In this document: piece after piece, positions 35,224 to 43,997 of the stretch | How the letters are laid out: each line of letters begins with the position of its first letter | How positions within the stretch are numbered: the first letter of the stretch is position 1 | Source of the DNA: FEN-1219 sp963728995 | Lineage (GTDB): Bacteria > Pseudomonadota > Gammaproteobacteria > Steroidobacterales > Rariloculaceae | Assembly: GCA_963728995.1 (NCBI GenBank) | Contig: CAVSMD010000006.1 | Location: 372,001 to 436,000, forward strand | Length of the DNA: 64,000 nucleotides | Direction of reading: 5' to 3' | Notes under the pieces: generated by a model | What the model saw: only the letters and a program-made list of their open reading frames with translations | Told to the model about the DNA's origin: nothing | Database searches by the model: none | Position numbers and translations under genes: made by a program

Positions 35224-37159
35224 ATGAATCGTTACCCGCTCTGGAAGAACGTACTCGTCTTCGGCATCGTCTTCGTTGCCATGGTGCTGGCGTTGCCGAA
35301 CTTGTTCGGCGACGACGAGGCCGTGCACGTATCGCGCCCCGATGGCGTTGCGGTCGATCAGGCGACGTTGACGCAGATCGAGAGCACGCTGAAGGAGAAG
35401 GACATCCCGTTCATGTCCGCGGCGCTCGAAGACACGCACGCGCTGGTGCGATTCGACACGGTCGACCAGCAGCTGCGCGCCAACGACGCATTGCGGGAAG
35501 CACTGCCGAATAACGTCGTCGCGCTGACGCTGTCCTCGCGGGCTCCGTCGTGGTTGCGTGCGGTGGGCCTGAAGCCGATGTCGCTCGGCCTCGATCTGCG
35601 CGGCGGCGTGCATTTCCTCTATCAGGTCGAGCTGAATGAGGCGATCAATCAATTTCTGCAAACCTACGAGTCCGACCTGCGCCAGCAGCTTCGCCAGGCG
35701 AACATCCGCAACGACATCCGCGTGGCGGACGGCGTGCTGCGCGTCGGGCTCATCGAATCGAGCGACGTCGCTCGTGCCGAAGCCATCATCCGCAAGCTCG
35801 ACGCCGGCGATCAGCTGATTCAGCTCGGCCAGCTCACGAGCCGATTGATCATCGACCATGCCGACGTCGACGGCAAGCCGGGCTTCTCGATCCGGTTGAC
35901 GGACAGCGCGATCAAGGAGCGCCAGGATTTCGCGATCCAGCAGAACGTGTTGACGCTACGTAATCGCGTCAACGCGATCGGTGTTTCGGAAGCCGTCGTG
36001 CAGCGCCAGGGGCTCAATCGGATTCTCGTGGAGCTCCCCGGCGTCCAGGATCCCGGTCAGGCGAAGCGCGTGCTCGGGTCCACGGCCACGCTCGAGTTCC
36101 ACCTCGTCGACATGGAGAACGACGCGTTCGAGGCCGAGCGGCGCGGCCGCGCGCCGCTCGGCTCCGAGCTGCAGAAGCGCAAGGACGGCTCGCCGATCCT
36201 GCTGCGGCGCGACATAATCGCTTCCGGCGACCAGCTCGTCGACGCCGTCGCGAGCCCGAGCAATGGCCAGCCGGCCGTGCAGGTGCGCCTCGACGCCGGT
36301 GCGGCGCGCAAGATGCTCGACACCACGATCAACAATCTCGGCCGGCAGATGGCGGTGCTCTTCATCGAGGACCAGCCGCAGCTCATCGAGAAGAACGGCG
36401 AGCTCGTGCCCGGGCCGCCGAAGCGCAAGGAAACCGTCATCAACGACGCGCGCATCAACGGCGTGTTCTCGAACCGTTTCGAGATCACGGGGCTCACCGT
36501 GTTCGAGGCACGCGATCTCGCCTTGCTGCTGCGCGCGGGCTCGCTGGCGGCGCCGATCGTGCCCGTCGAGGAACGTACCATCGGCCCGTCGCTCGGGCAG
36601 GCCAACATCGATCGCGGCATCATGGCCACGCTGATCGGCTACCTGCTCGTCGTGATCTGGATCTCGGTGTATTACCGGCTCATGGGCGTTCTCGCGAACA
36701 TCGCGCTGCTGGCGAACGTCGTGATGCTGGTGTCCGTCATGTCGTTCTTCTCGTTCGTGCTCACGTTGCCCGGCATCGCGGGCATCGTCCTCACCATGGG
36801 CATGGCCATCGACGCGAACGTGCTGATCTACGAGCGCATCCGCGAGGAGCTGCGTAACGGCAGCACTCCGCAGGCCAGTATTCGCGCGGGCTGGGAGAAG
36901 GCCTACTCGACGATCGTCGACGCGAACCTCACGACGCTGATCGCCGGCATCGTGCTGATCATGTTCGGCACCGGGCCCGATCAAGGGATTCGCCGTGACG
37001 CTGTCGATCGGTATCGCCACGTCGATGTTCACGGCCATCACGGTGACTCGTGCCCTCGTGAATCTCGTCTACGGCGGGCGCGCGAACGTGAAGAGACTGT
37101 CGATCGGCGGCGGCCGCTACGCGACCACGCAGGCCTCGAAGATGCCCGCGTCGACCTGA
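35224..37159 (+). CDS. secD: protein translocase subunit SecD (one extra base)
   Basis: About 644 residues. An N-terminal membrane helix (YPLWKNVLVFGIVFVAMVLA) is followed by the large P1 periplasmic domain with SLGLDLRGGVHFLYQVELNE, and the C-terminal six-helix RND-like part with LLRAGSLAAPIVPVEERTIG and GMAIDANVLIYERIREEL. An extra C near 36976 breaks the frame after MFGTGP; it resumes as GFAVTLSIGIATSMFTAITV and stops at 37157-37159. SecD uses the proton-motive force with SecF to pull proteins across the membrane. The usual secF partner is not next to it: a perfect hairpin and convergent suhB follow at once. Confidence 0.94.
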
Positions 37160-37160
37160 C

Positions 37161-37196
37161 CTAGGGAACCTCTGCACCTATGCAGAGGTTCCCTAG
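37161..37196. terminator. perfect 16-bp inverted repeat between convergent secD and suhB
   Basis: The arms 37161-37176 and 37181-37196 are exact reverse complements (first arm CTAGGGAACCTCTGCA) with a four-base loop CCTA. It starts one base after the secD stop and overlaps the suhB stop codon, filling the whole convergent gap. It should block or process transcripts from both sides, although no T-tract is present on either strand. An alternative is the scar of a rearrangement that removed secF, or a palindromic mobile-element remnant. Confidence 0.8.
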
Positions 37197-37984
37197 ATCC
37201 CGCTCGTGAACGGCGCCAGCAGCTTCGACAGCGCGGCGTAGGTCTTCGGGTTGCCCGCCACCACGTTGCCGCTGTCGAGATAGCCGTCGTTGCCGTGAAA
37301 GTCGCTGATCCGGCCGCCGGCCTCGCGGATCATCAGCGCGCCGGCCGCGATGTCCCATTTGCTGAGCCCGAGCTCGAAGAACGCGTCGACGCGCCCGGCG
37401 GCGACGTAGCACAGATCGAGCGCGGCCGAGCCCGGCCGCCGCACGCCGGCCGACTCGAGCATGACGACGCGCAGCATGTCCATGTAGCGATCGAGGTGCT
37501 TCAGATTGGCGCGATAGGGGAATCCGGTCGCGACCAGCGACGGCTTCAGGCTCGTGCGCTTGCTGACACGGATCCGCCGCCCGTCGAGCTGCGCGCCCTG
37601 GCCGCGGCTCGCGGTGAAGATCTCCTGGCGCAGCGGGTCGTAGACGACGCCGTGCTCGATCTCGCCTCGTCGCGCGACGGCGATCGACACGGAGAACACC
37701 GGGAAGCCATGCAGGTAGTTCGTCGTGCCGTCGAGCGGATCGATGATCCACTGATACTCGTGCTCGCCGGCGGCGCCGCTTTCCTCGGCGAGAATCGAGT
37801 GCTCGGGGTAATGATCGCGGATGACTTCGATGATGGCCGCTTCGGCAGCTTCGTCGACCTGCGTCACGAACTCGTTGGGGCTCTTCTCGACGACGCGTAG
37901 CGACTCGAGCTGGTTCAGCTGCCGAACCATGAGCTCGCCGGCTCGCCGCGCGGCGCGAACCGCGATGTTGACCATGCCGTGCAT
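37193..37984 (-). CDS. suhB: inositol-1-monophosphatase family protein SuhB
   Basis: A 263-residue Mg-dependent, lithium-sensitive phosphatase fold. Motifs are ILAEESGAAGEHEYQWIIDP running into PLDGTTNYLHGFPVFSVSIA (metal-binding Asp residues), and the C-terminal KWDIAAGALMIREAGGRISD. The N-terminus MHGMVNIAVRAARRAGELM matches E. coli SuhB, which beyond its phosphatase activity joins the rRNA antitermination complex. It is transcribed towards secD and divergently from trmJ, a common pairing. Confidence 0.94.
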   Translation of the reverse strand: MHGMVNIAVRAARRAGELMVRQLNQLESLRVVEKSPNEFVTQVDEAAEAAIIEVIRDHYPEHSILAEESGAAGEHEYQWIIDPLDGTTNYLHGFPVFSVSIAVARRGEIEHGVVYDPLRQEIFTASRGQGAQLDGRRIRVSKRTSLKPSLVATGFPYRANLKHLDRYMDMLRVVMLESAGVRRPGSAALDLCYVAAGRVDAFFELGLSKWDIAAGALMIREAGGRISDFHGNDGYLDSGNVVAGNPKTYAALSKLLAPFTSGI

Positions 37985-38071
37985 TGGGCGCGCAGCGTAG
38001 AATACTCGCTGGTCTCAAGGCAAACACGCGCCAGCGGCAACGGCCGGAGTTGCCACGCCGTTTTCACCATC

Positions 38072-38810
38072 GTGCAGATTCCCGTTCGCATCGTGCTCGT
38101 CGACACCTCGCATCCGGGTAACATCGGCGCGACCGCGCGGGCGATGAAGACGATGGGCCTGTCCGATCTCGCGCTCGTCAGGCCACGACACTTTCCGAGC
38201 GACGAGGCGACGGCCCGAGCCGCCGGCGCCGACGATATCCTGGCCGCGGCGCATGTCTGCGAGAGCCTCGGCGAGGCGATCGCGGACTGCGGCTGGGTGG
38301 TGGGGGCCAGCGCGCGGCTACGGACCGTGGCGCTGCCCACCGTCGATCCGCGCGAGTGCGCGGCGACCGATCTGGCAACGCCTGCCCGGGGATCGCGCCG
38401 CGCTCGTCCTGGGACCGGAGCAGTCCGGGCTCACGAACGACGACCTCGCACGCTGCCAGCAGCTGGTGCACATTCCGGCGGCGCCGGGGTACGGCTCGCT
38501 GAATCTCGCGATGGCCGTGCAGGTGCTGTGCTACGAGCTGCGAATGTCGGCGCCGGGGCGCGAGCCTGCGCAGGGCCCGAAGAGCGACGCACCGCTCGCG
38601 ACGGCGGCCGAGCTCGACGGGCTGCACGAGCACCTGGAGCGGCTGCTGACGGAATCCGGCTTCCTGCATCCGGCGCACCAGAAGCAGATAAAGCTGAAGC
38701 TGCGGCGAATCTTCCACAAGGCCACGCTCGATCAGAACGAGCTGAACATCCTGCGCGGCATGCTGACCTCGCTCGATCCGGCCAAGCGGCCGCCGCCGCG
38801 TTCGTCATGA
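38072..38810 (+). CDS. trmJ: tRNA (cytidine/uridine-2'-O)-methyltransferase TrmJ (one extra base)
   Basis: SPOUT-class methyltransferase that modifies the ribose of tRNA position 32. The N-terminal half reads VRIVLVDTSHPGNIGATARA and MGLSDLALVRPRHFPSDEAT. An extra base near 38386 shifts the frame, after which ALVLGPEQSGLTNDDLARCQ and the knot motif IPAAPGYGSLNLAMAVQVLC follow, with the C-terminal RRIFHKATLDQNELNILRGM. It starts at GTG 38072 and ends in ATGA overlap with iscS, the usual order at the head of isc genes. No iscR is present. Confidence 0.9.
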
Positions 38811-39973
38811 GCGACGAAGAGATCTATCTGGACTATGCCGCCACGTCGCCGCTCGATCCCGCGGTGGCGGCGGCCATGCTCGATTGCCTGCAGCACGAGT
38901 TCGGCAATCCGTCGTCGCTGCACGCAGCGGGCCGCCGGGCGCGGCGACTCGTCGAAGAGGCGCGGGCGGCCGTGGCGGCGCGCATCGGTGCGCCGCCGGA
39001 GCGCGTGCGTGTTCACTTCCGGCGCGACCGAGTCGAACAATCTGGCGCTGAAGGGCGTGCTGCGCCGCCGGCGCGGTGCGCGGCCACACCTCGTGACCTC
39101 GACGATCGAGCACCAGTCCGTGCTCGATCCGGCGCGAGCGCTCGAGGCCGAAGGCGTCGCCGTGAGCTACGTCGAGGCCAACGCCGCGGGCTACGTGGAC
39201 CCGCAGCGGGTTGCCGAGGCCATTCGCGCGGACACCGCCCTCGTGTCGATCATGCACGTGAACAACGAGACCGGCGTGATCCAGGACATCGCCGCGATCG
39301 GCGCGGTGTGCCGCGAGCGCGGCACCCTGTTGCACGTCGACGCCGCCCAGAGCGTCGGTAAGCTGCCGCTCGAGCTGGCGGCGGCGCCGATCGACCTGTG
39401 CTCGCTGACGGCGCACAAGATCTGCGGGCCGAAGGGGATCGGTGCGCTGTATGTCGGCCCACGGGTGGCGATCGCGGCCGAGATCCATGGCGGCGAGCAG
39501 GAGCGCGGGCTGCGCGCGGGCACGCTCGCGACCCATCAGATCGTCGGCATGGGCAAAGCCTACGCGCTGGCCGAGCCCGAGCGGGAGGCGGCCGCGGCTC
39601 GCGAGCCTCCGGGACCGCCTCTGGCAGGAGCTGCAGGCGATCCCGAACGTGCTGCAAAACGGCGATCCGCGGCGGCGAGCGGCGCACTTGCTGAACGTAA
39701 CGTTCCCCGGCGTGGAGGGCGAGAGCCTGCGGTTTGCGCTGCGCGGGCTCGCGGTCTCGGCCGGCTCGGCCTGCGCCGCCGACAGTCCCGAGGCCTCCCA
39801 CGTGCTGACCGGCATGGGGCTGCAGCGACACGCTGGCCGCCAGCTCGCTGCGCTTCAGCGTCGGGCGGTTCACGACCGAAAGCGAGGTCGTGCGGGCCGC
39901 CGCCGCGGTCGCCGCCGCCGTCGCGCGCTTGAGAACGCTCGCGAAATCGGCGCCGGCGTGGTGCTCGGCCTAG
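38807..39973 (+). CDS. iscS: cysteine desulfurase IscS/NifS (three extra bases)
   Basis: PLP enzyme supplying sulfur for Fe-S clusters and tRNA thiolation; about 387 residues when extra bases near 39008, 39597 and 39823 are ignored. Recognised segments: YLDYAATSPLDPAVAAAMLD, FTSGATESNNLALKG, VNNETGVIQDIAAIG, VDAAQSVGKLPLELA, the PLP lysine in LTAHKICGPKGIGALYVGPR, and the active-site cysteine loop SAGSACAADSPEASHVL. The C-terminus reads SLRFSVGRFTTESEV in the third frame. Its ATG overlaps the trmJ stop. Confidence 0.92.
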
Positions 39974-40002
39974 CGCTTTTGAGCTAAACTGTTGAGCTGT
40001 CT

Positions 40003-40391
40003 ATGGAATACGGCTCGGCAGCTCGCGCGACGATTCGAGGCGCTCGAGAGAGCCGGGGAACTGCCGAAAGGCTCGCCGGGTCTGGTGCAGGGCGAAGCCG
40101 AGGATCGCACGTTGCATGTCTGGGTGCGCTTCCAGCTGCAGCTGCACGAGTGGCGTCGTTCGCTTGGCGCGTTTCCAGGTGTTCGGTTGCCCGCACACGG
40201 TGGCGGCCGCCAGCTGCGTCGCCGAGTGGCTCGAAGGCAGGCCCGTGGAGGAGGCGCGCTCGCTCGATGTGCGGGCCGTCTGTGCCGAGCTCGAGGTGCC
40301 GGTAGAGAAGTTCGGCAAATTGCTCAGGATAGAGGACGCCGTCGCGGCGTGCTGGCACGATCCCGCGACCGGCGACAACGAGGGACGGTAA
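40003..40391 (+). CDS. IscU-like Fe-S assembly scaffold, degenerate ligand set (two extra bases)
   Basis: About 128 residues after correcting extra bases near 40021 and 40151. The body aligns with the IscU/NifU N-terminal fold: LHVWVRFQLQL, ARFQVFGCPHTVAAASCVA, then LEVPVEKFGKLLRIEDAV. Only the central ligand cysteine (FGCPHT) is clearly kept. The first (normally in a G-x-P-A-C-G-D motif) and third (normally K-I-H-C-S) positions are replaced, so it may not carry a classical cluster alone. Placed between iscS and iscA, it is probably an accessory or alternative scaffold. Confidence 0.7.
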
Positions 40392-40393
40392 GG

Positions 40394-40718
40394 ATGGCGA
40401 TCTCATTGACGAGCAGCGCGGCAACGCGCGTCAGGACGTATCTTGCCAAGCGCGGCCGCGGCGTGGGGCTCAGGCTCGGCGTGCGCCGCAGCGGCTGCAA
40501 TGGCTGGGCGTACACCATCGACTACGCCGATGCGGTGCAACCCGATGACGTGGTCTTCGACGAGGCCGGGCGTGAAGGTCATCGTGGACCCGGAGAGCTT
40601 GGGGCTCATCGACGGCACCGAGATCGACTTCGTGAAGGAGGGCTTGAACGAGGCGTTCAAGTTTCGCAACCCGAACGTCAAGGGCGAGTGCGGCTGCGGT
40701 GAGAGCTTCAGCGTGTGA
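40394..40718 (+). CDS. iscA: A-type iron-sulfur carrier IscA (one extra base)
   Basis: About 107 residues carrying Fe-S clusters or iron to target proteins. Conserved parts are SLTSSAATRVRTYLAKRGRG, VRRSGCNGWAYTIDYAD with the first cysteine, and the C-terminal GECGCGESFSV with the paired cysteines. An extra G near 40570 shifts the frame before VKVIVDPESLGLIDGTEIDF. The start lies 2 bases after the IscU-like stop. hscBA and fdx, often next in isc operons, are absent; a terminator follows. Confidence 0.88.
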
Positions 40719-40740
40719 CCCCGCTCGCGGGTCGGTTTTC
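40717..40740 (+). terminator. Rho-independent terminator after iscA
   Basis: GACC/GGTC closes an inner CGC/GCG stem with one bulged C and a two-base loop (40717-40733), followed after GG by four T at 40736-40739. It sits at the iscA stop codon and separates the isc genes from ndk. Confidence 0.6.
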
Positions 40741-40769
40741 TCAACGGGTAGTTGTCTGTAAGGTGAACA

Positions 40770-41202
40770 ATGGCTGTCGAGCGTACTTTGTCGATCGTTA
40801 AACCCGATGGTGTCGCAAAGAATCTCATCGGTGAGGTGTATCGTCGCTTCGAATCCGCGGGGCTCAAGATCGTCGGATCCAAGATGCTGAAGCTGCGCAC
40901 CGACCAGGCCGAGGGCTTCTATGCCGTGCATCGCGAACGGCCGTTCTACAAGGATCTGGTTCGTTACATGACGTCGGGCCCCGTCGTGGTGCAGGTGCTC
41001 GAGGGCGAGAACGCCATCAAGGTCAATCGCGACCTGATGGGCGCAACGAATCCGAAGCAAGCGGCGCCCGGCACGATTCGCGCCGATTTCGCGAGCTCGA
41101 TCGAGGAGAACGTCGTGCACGGCTCGGACGGCCCGGCGCACCGCGGCCACCGAGATCGCGTTCTTCTTCAGCGAGTCCGAGCTTTGTCCGCGGCCGCGCT
41201 GA
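40770..41202 (+). CDS. ndk: nucleoside diphosphate kinase (one extra base)
   Basis: Balances NTP pools by transferring the gamma-phosphate through a phosphohistidine. The 143-residue protein has TLSIVKPDGVAKNLIGEVYR, AEGFYAVHRERPFYKDLVRY, GATNPKQAAPGTIRADFA and, just before the break, ENVVHGSD with the catalytic His. An extra base near 41138 hides the normal C-terminus EIAFFFSESELCPRPR, which ends at 41200-41202. The start of rlmN lies inside its last codons. Confidence 0.93.
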
Positions 41203-42296
41203 CACTACCCGGCCAAGACTCCGGCAAGCTGAGCCTGCTCGGCATGCCTGCGCCGCGCCTCGTCGAGCTCTTCGAGAACCTCGACGAGAAGCCGTACCGG
41301 GCGCGGCAGATCATGCGCTGGTTGTACCAGCGGCACGTGACCGACTTCGCCGCCATGACCGATCTGAGCGCAGCGCTGCGCAAGCAGCTCGCGGCCATGA
41401 CCACGTTGACGCTGCCGCCGGTGCTGCGCCACGAGCATTCCGACGACGGCACGCGCAAGTGGCTGCTCGACGTGGGCGCGGGGCAGGCCGTCGAGACGGT
41501 CTACATCCCGGAGCCGAATCGCGGCACGCTGTGCATCTCCTCGCAGGCGGGCTGCGCGCTCGACTGCGCGTTCTGCGCCACGGGCCATCAGGGGTTCAAC
41601 CGGAATCTGACCTCGGCCGAGATCTTGGGCCAGGTCGTGCTCGCGGCGCGCGAGCTCGCACCGGCGCCGATCACGAACGTCGTGTTCATGGGCATGGGCG
41701 AGCCGCTCGCGAACTATCGCAACGTGCTGCCCGTCGTGCAGCTGCTGATCGACGACCAGGCCTACGGCCTGTCGCGACGGCGGGTCACGATCAGCACGGC
41801 CGGCATCGTGCCGCAGATTCTGAAGCTCGCGAGCGACTGTAACGTTGCGCTCGCCGTGTCGTTGCACGCGCCTACCGACGACCTGCGCAATCGCCTCGTG
41901 CCCATCAATCGCGTGCACCCGATCGCCGAGCTGCTCGACGCGTGCTGGACGTACGCGGCGGGTCAGGCGAGCCGGCAGATCACGTTCGAGTACGTGCTGC
42001 TCGACGGCGTCAACGATTCCGTGGCGCAGGCGCGCCAGCTGATCAAGCTGCTGCGCAATCGGCCCGCCAAGGTGAACCTGATTCCGTTCAACGCGTTTCC
42101 CGAGTCGGAGTTTCGCTGCTCGACGCCGCCGGCGATCGAGGCCTTCTGGCAGACGCTGCGCAACGCCGGGCTCATCGCGACGATTCGCCGCCCGCGCGGC
42201 GACGACATCGCGGCGGCCTGCGGCCAGCTCGCGGGGCGGGTTCCAGATCGACAGCGAGTGCGTTTGGGCGACCGAGTTATCGGAGCGAATCCATGA
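41184..42296 (+). CDS. rlmN: dual-specificity 23S rRNA/tRNA adenine C2-methyltransferase RlmN
   Basis: Radical-SAM methyltransferase acting on 23S A2503 and tRNA A37, about 370 residues, intact. The radical-SAM cysteines are in GCALDCAFCATGHQGFNRN; other motifs are PYRARQIMRWLYQR, NVVFMGMGEPLANY, VTISTAGIVPQI and the resolving-cysteine region FRCSTPPAIEAF. Residues GKLSLLGM before ATG 41244 are part of the conserved N-terminus, so I place the start at TTG 41184, overlapping ndk. The stop overlaps the pilF start (ATGA). Confidence 0.93.
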   Translation: MSAAALTLPGQDSGKLSLLGMPAPRLVELFENLDEKPYRARQIMRWLYQRHVTDFAAMTDLSAALRKQLAAMTTLTLPPVLRHEHSDDGTRKWLLDVGAGQAVETVYIPEPNRGTLCISSQAGCALDCAFCATGHQGFNRNLTSAEILGQVVLAARELAPAPITNVVFMGMGEPLANYRNVLPVVQLLIDDQAYGLSRRRVTISTAGIVPQILKLASDCNVALAVSLHAPTDDLRNRLVPINRVHPIAELLDACWTYAAGQASRQITFEYVLLDGVNDSVAQARQLIKLLRNRPAKVNLIPFNAFPESEFRCSTPPAIEAFWQTLRNAGLIATIRRPRGDDIAAACGQLAGRVPDRQRVRLGDRVIGANP

Positions 42297-43059
42297 AAAG
42301 TGTCCGCCTGGCCCAGTTGTTCGGAGTGTTGGCCGTCATCGCAGCGTGTGCAACCACGGCCGGTCCAGCGCGCGATCGAGGCAAGGCCGCGGCGGTCGCG
42401 AACATGAATCTCGGCGCCGGGTATCTGCAGCAGGGTCGGGCCGATCTCGCGGTCGAGCGGCTGGAGCGCGCGCTCAAGCAGGATCCGCGTCTCGCGGACG
42501 CGCATTCGATCATCGCGCTCGCCTACGACCAGCTGGGGATGACCGACGAGGCGGAGCAGCACTATCGCCGCGCGACTCAGCTCGCGCCCGACAACGCGGC
42601 GACCACCAACAGCTACGCGGTTTTTCTCTGTTTGCACAATCGCTGGTCGGATGCCGAGCCGTTGTTCAAGCGCGCGGCGGAAAATCGTCGAGTACACCAC
42701 GCCGGAGGTCCCGCTGACGAATGCGGGGGTATGCGCGCGCAAAGCCGGCTCGATCGACGAAGCCACCGAATACTTCCGGCGACGCGCTCATGCGCAATCC
42801 GACGTTCCGCGACGCGTTGGCCAACATGATGGAGCTGTCGTATCAGGCCGGCAATTTCATGCAGGCGCGCGCGTTCGTGCAGCGCTATCTCGACTCGCAG
42901 CAGGCGACGGCGCCGGTGCTGCTGATGTGCTTCAACGTGGAGAGCGAGCTCAAGAACTCGGAGGGCGCCGACCGGTGCGCCCTGCAGCTGCGCTCCGGCT
43001 TCCAGGGCTCGCCCGAGATCGCCAAGCTCGAACAACAGCAGAGGGGCGATGGGCGATAG
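42293..43059 (+). CDS. pilF: type IV pilus biogenesis/stability lipoprotein PilF/PilW (two extra bases)
   Basis: About 254 residues. A lipoprotein-type signal (LFGVLAVIAACATT) is followed by tetratricopeptide repeats: ANMNLGAGYLQQGRADLAVE, AHSIIALAYDQLGMTDEAEQ, ATTNSYAVFLCLHNRWSDAE, and after breaks near 42684 and 42782, MELSYQAGNFMQARAFVQRY. PilF helps the PilQ secretin assemble in the outer membrane. The rlmN-pilF-rodZ order is conserved in gammaproteobacteria. No other pilus gene is in the window. Confidence 0.88.
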
Positions 43060-43996
43060 CGAGCAGCCGAGTGTCGCGACACCGGTCCGGGCCGTGACGA
43101 GCCCGGGCCAGATTCTGCGGGACGCTCGCGTCGCCCGCGACCTGACGATCGAGCAGCTCGCGACGGAGCTGCGCATCGAGGCTCGTCAGCTCGCGGCGCT
43201 CGAGGAGAACCGGTTCGAGCAAATCGGCGTGCCGGTTTTCATCAAGGGCTATTTGCGCCAGTACGCTCAACGTCTCGGGGTCGACCAGGAAAAGCTGATC
43301 GCGCTGTACAACGAGCAGATGCAGCCCGCCGAGGTGCAAGTCCAGCCGAGGCGCACGATCAAGCTGCGCGACGAGCGGCAAATCACCGTATGGGTCGTGG
43401 CGTTACTGGTGCTGGTGTTGATCATCGTCGGTCTCGGCGCGTGGTGGTTCAATGGCAGCGTCGACATCGCGGGCGCCACGCGCCGGGCGATTGGCGCCGG
43501 TGCGGAGCTCCTACCGACCACGCCGCGGACGGCGAGTCGAGTGGCGCTCGAAACCAGGCCGGCGCCCACGGCGCAGCCCGCGCGGCCCGCGGTCGTCGAG
43601 AGCGCTACGTTCACGACCGAGTCCGAGCCCGCCGCCGCGCCCGCCGAGTCCGCCGCCGCACCCGCCGCGCCCGAGTCCGACGATTCCGACGTCACGGTCG
43701 GGCCGGCCGAGGACGACTCCGGGCCGTCGTCGATCGCGGCCGGATCGCTCCCGCTCGACCTCACGCTCGATGGCGAGAGCTGGGTGGAGATCACGGATGC
43801 GCTCGGCAAACGGCTGTTCTTCGGCCTCGCCGGTGCGGGTCGGCACCTCAGCTTGCGCGGCGAGCCGCCGCTGGCCGTGGTGCTCGGCAACGCGGACGCG
43901 GTGCGACTCGTCGTGGCCGGTGAGCCGTACCCGATCCCGAAGAGTGGCAGGCAGGGCAACCTCGTGCGATTTTCGGTCGGCAGCGACGAGGAGTGA
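43049..43996 (+). CDS. rodZ: cytoskeleton protein RodZ
   Basis: Links MreB to the elongation machinery. The 315-residue protein has a cytoplasmic Xre-like helix-turn-helix (PGQILRDARVARDLTIEQLA and VPVFIKGYLRQYAQRLGV), one membrane helix (VWVVALLVLVLIIVGLGAWW) near residue 120, an Ala/Pro/Glu-rich periplasmic linker and a C-terminal DUF4115 beta domain (LDGESWVEITDALGKRLFFG). The frame is intact. It overlaps the pilF end by 11 bases. ispG normally follows but is absent here. Confidence 0.92.
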   Translation: MGDSEQPSVATPVRAVTSPGQILRDARVARDLTIEQLATELRIEARQLAALEENRFEQIGVPVFIKGYLRQYAQRLGVDQEKLIALYNEQMQPAEVQVQPRRTIKLRDERQITVWVVALLVLVLIIVGLGAWWFNGSVDIAGATRRAIGAGAELLPTTPRTASRVALETRPAPTAQPARPAVVESATFTTESEPAAAPAESAAAPAAPESDDSDVTVGPAEDDSGPSSIAAGSLPLDLTLDGESWVEITDALGKRLFFGLAGAGRHLSLRGEPPLAVVLGNADAVRLVVAGEPYPIPKSGRQGNLVRFSVGSDEE

Positions 43997-43997
43997 G

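Noticed and set aside
43600..43740. Ala/Pro/Glu-rich stretch of rodZ as a possible foreign insertion
   Set aside because: RodZ proteins normally have a low-complexity periplasmic linker at this place.
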